The translations under genes and the position numbers were made by a program. Below, piece by piece: positions 27,882-34,114 of a stretch of 43,748 nt of DNA. The notes beneath the pieces were generated by a model. That model was given only the letters and a program-made list of their open reading frames with translations. It searched no databases and was not told the DNA's origin. Numbering within the stretch: the first letter of the stretch is position 1; each line of letters starts with the position of its first letter. Source of the DNA: Gelidibacter sp038243395 (GTDB lineage: Bacteria; Bacteroidota; Bacteroidia; Flavobacteriales; Flavobacteriaceae); contig JBBSRC010000025.1 in NCBI GenBank assembly GCA_038243395.1, forward strand, positions 1 to 43,748, in the 5' to 3' direction.

Positions 27882-27935
27882 CGGCAATGAGGTCTGCCTT
27901 GAACCATTCCGCTTGGAACTGATGACATCTACTTT
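27882..27935 (+). promoter_or_regulatory. Fluoride riboswitch (crcB motif)
   Basis: The sequence GGCAATGAGGTCTGCC, then a TTCC-GCTT-GGAA stem-loop, then CTGATGACATCTAC matches the crcB-motif aptamer: the ATGAGG core, the GGC/GCC helix, the variable hairpin, and the closing CTGATG-x-C-x-TCTAC that forms the pseudoknot and fluoride site. It lies about 40 bases before the ATG of the CLC gene and right after a promoter. No intrinsic terminator follows, so control may be translational; a small hairpin (TGGC/GCCA, 27938-27949) lies between the aptamer and the start codon. Confidence 0.92.
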
Positions 27936-27975
27936 AATGGCTTATGCCACTGTAGAATCATTTATTTAAGGCACT

Positions 27976-29280
27976 ATGAACAAAAATAAAATTAAGCGTT
28001 TTTTATTCTCATTCGAACAAATTCCCTCTTTATTATATCTTATAAAATGGATTTTCATCTGCTTGACCTTAGGTGTCATCGTTGGAAGTGTTTCTGCTTT
28101 TTTCCTATTGAGTTTGGATTGGGCTACAGATTATCGAGAATCACATTTATGGATCATAGCGCTCTTGCCTGTGGGAGGTTTGATCATCGGTTTGTCTTAT
28201 CACTATTTCGGTAATAGCGTTGTAAAAGGCAATAACCTTTTAATTGAAGAACTTCATTCACCAAAAAAAATTATCCCGTTTAGAATGGCGCCACTGGTGT
28301 TGTTTGGAACTATTTTAACCCATTTCTTTGGAGGTTCTGCTGGTCGAGAAGGCACTGCAGTACAAATTGGTGGTGCTATTGCCGATAGATTCACAAAGGT
28401 TTTAAAACTATCAAAACGGGATCGGCAGATTGTTTTAATTGCAGGTATTAGCGCAGGGTTTGCTTCTGTTTTTGGAACACCTTTGGCAGGTGGTATTTTT
28501 GCCTTGGAAGTATTGATTTTGGGTAGAATCCGATTAGATGCCATTATTCCGAGTTTTATGGCAGCGGTTTTTGCTAATTATTTTTGTGAAATTTGGGGTG
28601 TGACGCATACCCAATATACGATCAGTACGGTTGCTGAGATGAATCCCGTTAATTTGTTATGGTCATTATTGGCCGGAATTATTTTTGGGCTTGTGGCTAT
28701 GATCTTTTCTAAATCCACCCATTTTTGGAGTAATCTTTTTAGTAAACAGATCAAATATCCGCCACTTCGTCCGGTAATTGGCGGTGCCATTCTGGCAATA
28801 GCTGTATATTTTATGGGCACGACCAAATATATTGGTCTGGGAATACCGACTATAGTTGATGCTTTCAATGTGGATCTTAATTCTTATGATTTCCTTTTAA
28901 AAATTTTATTCACATCCTTTACCCTAGGTGCTGGTTTTAAAGGAGGCGAAGTAACGCCCTTATTTTTTATTGGCGCTGCTTTAGGAAATGTACTCATTTG
29001 GTTTATTCCCTTGCCCATGGGTTTACTTGCAGGAATGGGATTTGTCGCGGTTTTTGCCGGCGCAACGAACACACCTATCGCTTGTACTGTAATGGGAATA
29101 GAGCTTTTTGGAATAGAGTCTGGAGTTTTTATTGCCTTGGCCTGTTCCACGGCTTATTTATTTTCTGGTCATACCGGGGTTTATTCTTCCCAAATAATAG
29201 GAAGTCCAAAACATGGTTTATTTATGCGAGAGAAAGGACTTGCTCTTTCTGAAATTAAAGATAAAAGATCAAAAAAATGA
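27976..29280 (+). CDS. CLC-F type fluoride/proton antiporter (CLC family)
   Basis: This is a polytopic inner-membrane CLC protein of 434 aa, expected to expel fluoride in exchange for protons. The helix-F motif is GREGT (123-127, gating Glu125) where chloride-type CLCs have GKEGP; the GSGIP selectivity loop is replaced by KGNNLLIEE (84-92); helix N reads GGEVTPLF (323-330). From what I know of the CLC-F subclass these departures are characteristic. The upstream fluoride riboswitch independently fixes the substrate. There is no C-terminal CBS pair. It overlaps the DUF190 gene by 4 bases (ATGA). The ATG at 27976 starts just before the first hydrophobic segment. Confidence 0.92.
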   Translation: MNKNKIKRFLFSFEQIPSLLYLIKWIFICLTLGVIVGSVSAFFLLSLDWATDYRESHLWIIALLPVGGLIIGLSYHYFGNSVVKGNNLLIEELHSPKKIIPFRMAPLVLFGTILTHFFGGSAGREGTAVQIGGAIADRFTKVLKLSKRDRQIVLIAGISAGFASVFGTPLAGGIFALEVLILGRIRLDAIIPSFMAAVFANYFCEIWGVTHTQYTISTVAEMNPVNLLWSLLAGIIFGLVAMIFSKSTHFWSNLFSKQIKYPPLRPVIGGAILAIAVYFMGTTKYIGLGIPTIVDAFNVDLNSYDFLLKILFTSFTLGAGFKGGEVTPLFFIGAALGNVLIWFIPLPMGLLAGMGFVAVFAGATNTPIACTVMGIELFGIESGVFIALACSTAYLFSGHTGVYSSQIIGSPKHGLFMREKGLALSEIKDKRSKK

Positions 29281-29618
29281 AAGATTTCATAACGATTCGG
29301 ATCTATTTTGAATATGGTCAAAAAATCAATACCCAAACCTTTTGGAAGAAAATGTTCTCTTCCGATTTTTCAACGGAGCTGATGAAAAGAGCAAAAGCTT
29401 TTGGTTTACATCAGGTTCTGCATCTCAATGTAAATAAAGGCTATCTGAATAATCAGAAAATGAATTGGGGAACACATGAAATTCGACATTATAAACATCC
29501 CCATCTTATTGAAATAACGGATTCAGAAATTAAAATTAATCAATTTCTTGAGGAACAAAAAGATCTGTTACATGAAACAAAAGTTTTGGTAGTTAAGAAT
29601 GAGATTTTATTGAAATGA
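29277..29618 (+). CDS. DUF190 (PII-like) protein
   Basis: This is a cytosolic protein of 113 aa in the DUF190 family, a ferredoxin-like fold related to PII signalling proteins. Visible family features are the first strand ITIRIYFEYGQK, a helix with LMKRAKAFGLHQVLHL, and the strand HLIEITDSEIKINQFL. DUF190 genes commonly accompany crcB and other fluoride exporters, and here it is translationally coupled to the CLC-F gene and so under the same riboswitch. It could modulate the transporter, as PII-like proteins do; no direct evidence for its ligand can be read here. Confidence 0.85.
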   Translation: MKDFITIRIYFEYGQKINTQTFWKKMFSSDFSTELMKRAKAFGLHQVLHLNVNKGYLNNQKMNWGTHEIRHYKHPHLIEITDSEIKINQFLEEQKDLLHETKVLVVKNEILLK

Positions 29619-29741
29619 TTTTTTTCGTTTAAAAATTTGTGACGCTCAGATAAGGGATGTGTGGGATTTTGAAGTCCTTATTTCAAGTTTTTGGTAATTT
29701 CAGTCTAGAGCAAGATGTTTATTTTAAAGGTTCAGCTCAGT

Positions 29742-30458
29742 TTATTGCATATTCATTCCGAATAAATAGCCAACCAATCCAGTAGCTCCCATAACTACAC
29801 TTCCCCATAGGGTAATCCTGATAATTGCTTTCCAAATACTTGAACCGCCTGTTTTGGCAGTTACGATACCCAATATTATTAGGGAAATAATAGCAGAACC
29901 AAATAAGGTATATTCCATGTTTTTTTCGGGCAGGAATATTGTTACAAGAAGTGGTAGACTTCCACCCAAGATAAATGCAAGGCCAGCAGCTAGCGAATCC
30001 TGCAGGGGGCTTGATTTACTGATTTCAGTTATTCCCAATTCATCCCTAATATGTGCTCCCAACGCATCATTTTCTGTGAATTCTTTTGCCACTATAAGCG
30101 CAGTTTCTTTCTTTAGGCCTCTTTTTTCATAAATTTTTGCTAATTCAAGCAACTCTAGCTCTGGTGTTTCCTTCAATTCTATTTTTTCGCGCTCTATATC
30201 AGCTTTCTCAGTATCTATTCGAGAACTTGTTGAGACAAATCTACTTGCCGTCATGGATAAGGCTCCTGCCGCTAGACCCGATAATGTTGCTAGTAATATA
30301 ACTTCTCTTGAGTCACTTCCAGCAGCTACCCCAATCGCAATACTGGCGGTGGATAAAATCGCGTCATTAGCTCCCAGGACAGCCGCTCTCAACCACTTAT
30401 TTCTGTGTATAAAGTGATTGTCTAACAAATTGTCCGAATTGTCTGTGTTTGTTGCCAT
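29742..30458 (-). CDS. VIT1/CCC1-like divalent metal transporter
   Basis: This is an inner-membrane protein of 238 aa in the VIT1/CCC1 family, which moves Fe2+ or Mn2+ out of the cytosol. Family segments are LRAAVLGANDAILSTASIAIG in helix 1 and GALSMTASRFVSTSSRIDTEKADIERE at the end of helix 2, leading into the acidic cytoplasmic metal-binding region (EL, KRG, ENDALGAHIRDELGI). Three further hydrophobic helices follow. Members usually have GAxSMAxGEYVSxxSQ; Arg-Phe for Glu-Tyr (SRFVS) is a noticeable departure at a metal-site position, so specificity may differ. It is convergent with the fluoride operon. Its upstream region holds the inverted-repeat element at 30534-30702. Confidence 0.88.
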   Translation of the reverse strand: MATNTDNSDNLLDNHFIHRNKWLRAAVLGANDAILSTASIAIGVAAGSDSREVILLATLSGLAAGALSMTASRFVSTSSRIDTEKADIEREKIELKETPELELLELAKIYEKRGLKKETALIVAKEFTENDALGAHIRDELGITEISKSSPLQDSLAAGLAFILGGSLPLLVTIFLPEKNMEYTLFGSAIISLIILGIVTAKTGGSSIWKAIIRITLWGSVVMGATGLVGYLFGMNMQ

Positions 30459-30533
30459 TTATGTTGTTTTATTCAATCATCAGTATTTAGTTATCTCCAC
30501 CAAAGCCGAAAAAGTTTTGAAATATTTTAATTT

Positions 30534-30702
30534 TATATGATTGTCCGTAAACTTAACTAAAGATAATAATTGACATAAGACTAAACGACTTAAGAAACCT
30601 TTCCTTTCAAATAGATATATTATTTAAGACCGTGTATTTGGCTTATTTCCTATGTTTTACAGTTCTAAGTCTATATTAGGTGTTTTAACGGACAATCATA
30701 TA
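30534..30702. mobile_element. Possible MITE: 169 bp with perfect 15-bp terminal inverted repeats
   Basis: TATATGATTGTCCGT at 30534-30548 is the exact reverse complement of ACGGACAATCATATA at 30688-30702. The 139 bases between hold no ORF. The size, perfect ends and AT-rich interior fit a non-autonomous transposable element. No clear target-site duplication could be identified, so it could instead be a large regulatory inverted repeat. Confidence 0.6.
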
Positions 30703-30763
30703 CTTTTAAATGTCAAAAGATGGAAAATGTTTAATCTTTAGCATCAGCTCGCCATTATGTTTG

Positions 30764-31261
30764 CTATTTTTCCGTCAGGTTTAATTTCATACGACCAAAT
30801 TCCACTTTATCTAAATGGCCCATTTTACTTTTGTCCTTCGTAATTAAGTGCATATGCACAAACGAATCGTGACGTGTGAAAACGCCTTGATGTTCTGTTG
30901 AGAAAAATCCAACCATTTCGACTGCTTCATTGTTTAATTCGTAGTCAACCTGGTCTTGATGCGCTTCTTCTGGCGAAGATACTTTTGCTTCTATTGGTAA
31001 GTCTTGAATATGAATAATCGCTGTTGTCACATTACCTTTTAATTTGAATACAAATGGCCTTTTGAATTCGGAGGTTTTGTCGTCAATAAATTTTTCCAGA
31101 TCCTGAATTGATTTAATACTTGAAGGCAAATCAATTTCCGTCCACTCTGTTATATAGGTGTAAACGAAAAAAGGCGCTGCTACATCAAAGCTTTTCACAA
31201 CGGTCATTGTAGAGTCAGACAGTACTTTTGACACATAACTTTTTCCGTCATCAATGAGCAA
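30764..31261 (-). pseudogene. Acetolactate decarboxylase-like gene, 5'-truncated
   Basis: The frame encodes the C-terminal two thirds of an alpha-acetolactate decarboxylase (converts acetolactate to acetoin). The zinc ligands are intact: HMH and a third His 11 residues on (VHMHLITKDKSKMGHLD), preceded by GFFSTEHQGVFTRHDSF. The family is usually about 230-260 aa, but here only 165 codons remain from a TTG at 31261, beginning inside the protein at LIDDGKSYV. An in-frame TAG lies about 27 bases upstream and the missing N-terminal part is not found in any frame before the enolase gene. It is probably a relic; a short active form cannot be fully excluded. Confidence 0.7.
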
Positions 31262-31516
31262 CTCTATGCGGAGGATTATAAAGGAAGTCTATGATTAGAA
31301 AATGGGATTGGTTATAGTGAATTAAGTGTATTTCAAATTAAAGCGATTTCTAAGTTTCCTACTTATTTCATTCTGCAATTAAGAAACTTCTTTGTAAATT
31401 ATGAAAAATGGATAAAAAGCACTGTCAGTAAAAAGGTTTGAAAATTGCGATGTTGCTTAATAGGATTTGAAACATACGCTTGCAGATTATAATAAAGAAT
31501 TAAAAAAAATAGAATT

Positions 31517-32800
31517 ATGAAAATACAAAAACTTATCGCACGAGAAGTCTTGGACTCAAGAGGAAATCCAACGGTCGAAGCAGATATTGTTCTCGAAGAC
31601 AATTTCCAAGGTAGGGCAATTTGTCCATCAGGTGCAAGTACGGGAGAAAAAGAAGCGGTTGAATTAAGAGACCATGATAAAAAGAGGTACGGCGGAAAGG
31701 GCGTGCTCAAAGCAGTCCATAATGTCGACCAAATTATTGCTCCTGAATTGATCAACAAAACATTCGATTCACAAGAAGATTTAGATAATTTTTTAATCCA
31801 GTTGGATGGAACCCCTAATAAAAGCAATTTGGGAGCAAACGCAATCTTACCTGTTTCTATGGCGTTTGCAAGAGCTTCTGCCAATGCTGAAAAAACACCT
31901 TTATACCGATACTTGAATACGGATAACAAATTTACCTTGCCAGTACCGTGTATGAACGTAATCAACGGAGGGCAGCACGCCGATAACAACGTCGATTTTC
32001 AGGAATTTATGATCGCACCGCACAATGCGCCTTCTTTTAACGAAGCTATTAGAATGGGCGTTGAGACCTTCCACGCATTAAAAGATATTCTCAAAAGCAA
32101 AAATTATTTTACAGGAGTAGGCGATGAAGGCGGTTTTGCACCCAACCTGAAATCAAATGAAGAAGCTCTTGATATCATCCTACAAGCTATTGAAAAAGCA
32201 GGTTACAAACCGGGAACGGATATTTCTATTTGTCTGGATCCTGCGGTTAGCGAACTATGGCAAGATGGGAAATATGTATTATCCAAAAGTACCCAACAAA
32301 ATTATACAAGCGATCAAATGATTGACCTTTGGAAAAGTTGGGTCGATCAATACCCTATTATTTTGCTGGAAGATGGTTTGGGAGAAAATGATTGGGAAGG
32401 TTGGCAAAACTTAAATCAGGAATTGGGAAATAAAATTGAACTGGTGGGCGATGATTTGCTGTGCACCAATGAAAAGCTCCTACAGAAAGCCATAGACATG
32501 GACGCCTGCAATTCAGTTCTTATCAAATTGAACCAAATCGGTACAGTTACCGAAACCCTCAACACTATGGCATTGGCGAAAGCCAATAATTTTGGGCGTT
32601 TTATGTCTCATCGCAGTGGAGAAACTGAGGACACCTTTATCGCAGATTTGGTAGTCGCCACAGCAGCTGGAAAAATCAAGACGGGAAGTGGTTCGCGAGG
32701 CGAACGGATCGCAAAATATAATCAACTCATCAGAATCGAGCAGGAATTAGGAGAAAACGCAACCTTTGCCGGAATTAAAGTCTTTAAGAATCAAGGATAG
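31517..32800 (+). CDS. eno: Enolase (phosphopyruvate hydratase), probably an accessory copy
   Basis: This cytosolic glycolytic enzyme interconverts 2-phosphoglycerate and phosphoenolpyruvate and needs Mg2+. It is full length at 427 aa. N-terminal marks are REVLDSRGNPTVE and PSGASTGEKEA; catalytic Glu204 is in GDEGGFAPN, metal ligands are in LDPAVSE, LLEDGLGENDW and VGDDLL, and catalytic Lys337 is in VLIKLNQIGT, followed by SHRSGETEDTFIADL. Deviations from the usual bacterial form include GLGENDW for GLAEDDW, DTFIADL for DTTIADL and KLNQIG for KVNQIG. Enolase is the textbook target of fluoride, and this copy lies among debris near a fluoride exporter rather than with housekeeping genes. I infer a second, perhaps fluoride-tolerant, enolase. 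Confidence 0.93.
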   Translation: MKIQKLIAREVLDSRGNPTVEADIVLEDNFQGRAICPSGASTGEKEAVELRDHDKKRYGGKGVLKAVHNVDQIIAPELINKTFDSQEDLDNFLIQLDGTPNKSNLGANAILPVSMAFARASANAEKTPLYRYLNTDNKFTLPVPCMNVINGGQHADNNVDFQEFMIAPHNAPSFNEAIRMGVETFHALKDILKSKNYFTGVGDEGGFAPNLKSNEEALDIILQAIEKAGYKPGTDISICLDPAVSELWQDGKYVLSKSTQQNYTSDQMIDLWKSWVDQYPIILLEDGLGENDWEGWQNLNQELGNKIELVGDDLLCTNEKLLQKAIDMDACNSVLIKLNQIGTVTETLNTMALAKANNFGRFMSHRSGETEDTFIADLVVATAAGKIKTGSGSRGERIAKYNQLIRIEQELGENATFAGIKVFKNQG

Positions 32801-32944
32801 AAAAGCATTCTTTGGCCCAATTAGGTCATAGTCTTAATATGGATAAGAATGTTTTTGAATAGGCAGGTAGTGACTTCGTTAGGAAAGAATTAATAATAAT
32901 AGAATTTGGCATTTCAAAGCCTATTATTCGGTTGAAACAAAACG

Positions 32945-32969
32945 ACCTCAACGGCAATCAAGTTGAGGT
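32945..32969 (+). other. Hairpin downstream of enolase
   Basis: ACCTCAAC and GTTGAGGT form an 8-bp perfect stem with a 9-nt loop. There is no T-run right behind it. It lies in a stretch (about 32839-33029) whose frame is nearly open but carries a TAG and has no recognised family, so it may belong to a relic. Confidence 0.4.
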
Positions 32970-32999
32970 TATAATGCCCGATTTTTTCACTGGTCTAAA

Positions 33000-33399
33000 T
33001 CTTGATCAACCTTATTTACTCATTTTATGAGAGAAGAAGACGCTGCAACGGAAAGTGGAAAAAGTGATGAAGAACTAAATTGGTTGAATCAGATCATAAA
33101 AGCCATCACTCCAAATGCCATGGTGCTTTTTAATGAATCGTTTATTTCTACAAATGAGAGAAGGTTCTGAAATTACCACCCAAATAGTGAATGCCTTGTT
33201 AGAAAAAAGTATGACCGTTTTTTTTTGTTACCCATTTATGTGCATTTGCAAGTGATTTTATTCTGAGAAAAGCGAAAAAATGATTTTTCTGCGGGCAGAA
33301 AGAAAGCCTGACGGAAAGCGAACTTTTAAGGTGATCGAGGCCGAACCGTTGCAAACCAGTTATGGTACTGATTTGTATGATAAGATATTCAAAAATTAA
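33000..33399 (+). pseudogene. MutS-family ATPase C-terminal remnant, multiply frameshifted
   Basis: Reading across three frames gives FTHFMREED, then ELNWLNQIIKAITPNAMVLFNESFISTN, then REGSEITTQIVNALLEKSMTVFF, then VTHLCAFASDF, then EKSEKMIFLRAERKPDGKR and TSYGTDLYDKIF to a stop at 33399. This is the Walker B / VTH portion of a MutS-like mismatch-repair ATPase (usually NExxxxT-x-x-EG...TH). Frameshifts occur near 33165, in a T-run near 33225, and near 33270-33280. The N-terminal part and Walker A are absent. It is a decayed gene, just downstream of the enolase. Confidence 0.8.
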
Positions 33400-33555
33400 A
33401 ACAGACAAAAAACCAGCTATTATAAGTAAAACTCGACCGTTGGTCTGCAAGGAATTCTAGAGTAGAGAATATTAACTCAATTTAAAATAGTTATAAAATA
33501 AATAAATTAATTATGAAAACTTCTGTTAAACAAAAACACATCTATTTAAATTACA

Positions 33556-33563
33556 TATCTTTG
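33556..33563 (+). promoter_or_regulatory. Minus-7 element TATCTTTG directly before the HYC_CC_PP gene
   Basis: TATCTTTG matches the flavobacterial TAnnTTTG box exactly, but a TTG element at the right distance is missing. Only 8 bases separate it from the ATG at 33572, so a transcript from it would be leaderless or nearly so; alternatively the true start is the Met nine codons further in. Confidence 0.35.
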
Positions 33564-33571
33564 CTTTCCAG

Positions 33572-33985
33572 ATGAAAAAAGTATTCCATAAAATAATGTC
33601 GTTGTCAATGGCTTTTGTAGTTTTATTCTCTACAATGTCATTTACTGTTGATATGCATTATTGTGGAGATACTTTAATGAATACCGCTGTTTTTCATAAA
33701 GTAGAAACCTGTGGTATGGATATGGAAAAACCTGCTTCTGAAAGTTGTTTTATAACTAAAAAGGACTGTTGCAATGATGAACAAGTAGTTTTGGATGGCC
33801 AAGACGAATTGCAGCTCTCATTTAATAAGATCGCTTTCGATCAAAAATTTTTTATTGCTTCATTTGTTTACACCTACATCAATCTTTTTGAAGGTGTTGA
33901 TAAAGACGTAACTTCCTTTGAAGACTACGAACCCCCACTCGTAATAAGACCAATCTTCAAGATATACGAGACTTATTTAATCTGA
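33572..33985 (+). CDS. HYC_CC_PP family secreted protein of copper-resistance loci
   Basis: This is a 137-aa exported protein with signal peptide (about residues 1-25) and the family signatures HYC (29-31), CC (66-67, KKDCCND) and PP (YEPPLVI near the C-terminus). The conserved His and Cys residues suggest binding of a soft metal such as Cu(I) in the periplasm. In Bacteroidota these genes stand directly in front of CusA-type pumps, as here (129 bases upstream). No enzymatic motif is visible; the function is inferred from context. Confidence 0.85.
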   Translation: MKKVFHKIMSLSMAFVVLFSTMSFTVDMHYCGDTLMNTAVFHKVETCGMDMEKPASESCFITKKDCCNDEQVVLDGQDELQLSFNKIAFDQKFFIASFVYTYINLFEGVDKDVTSFEDYEPPLVIRPIFKIYETYLI

Positions 33986-34114
33986 TTTTTTAGTAGTTGG
34001 TTATAATGCAAATCTATTGCGTTAGAGCCTTTTTATGTTTGGATGTAACCGTTTGGTCTCTTCTAAATATACTGTACTTCATACTTTGTACTTACTACTA
34101 AAATCTTAAAATTC

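Noticed and set aside
31262..31516. Looked for a second fluoride riboswitch before enolase
   Set aside because: No GGC-ATG...GATG-CTAC pattern is present; any fluoride control of enolase would have to come from another mechanism.
31399..31989. A 196-codon minus-strand ORF overlapping the start of enolase
   Set aside because: It is antisense to conserved enolase codons, shows no family features and would cover the enolase start region; enolase is certain.
32839..33029. Nearly open plus-strand frame before the MutS relic, considered as its N-terminal part
   Set aside because: It contains a TAG, does not resemble MutS and cannot be assigned to any family.
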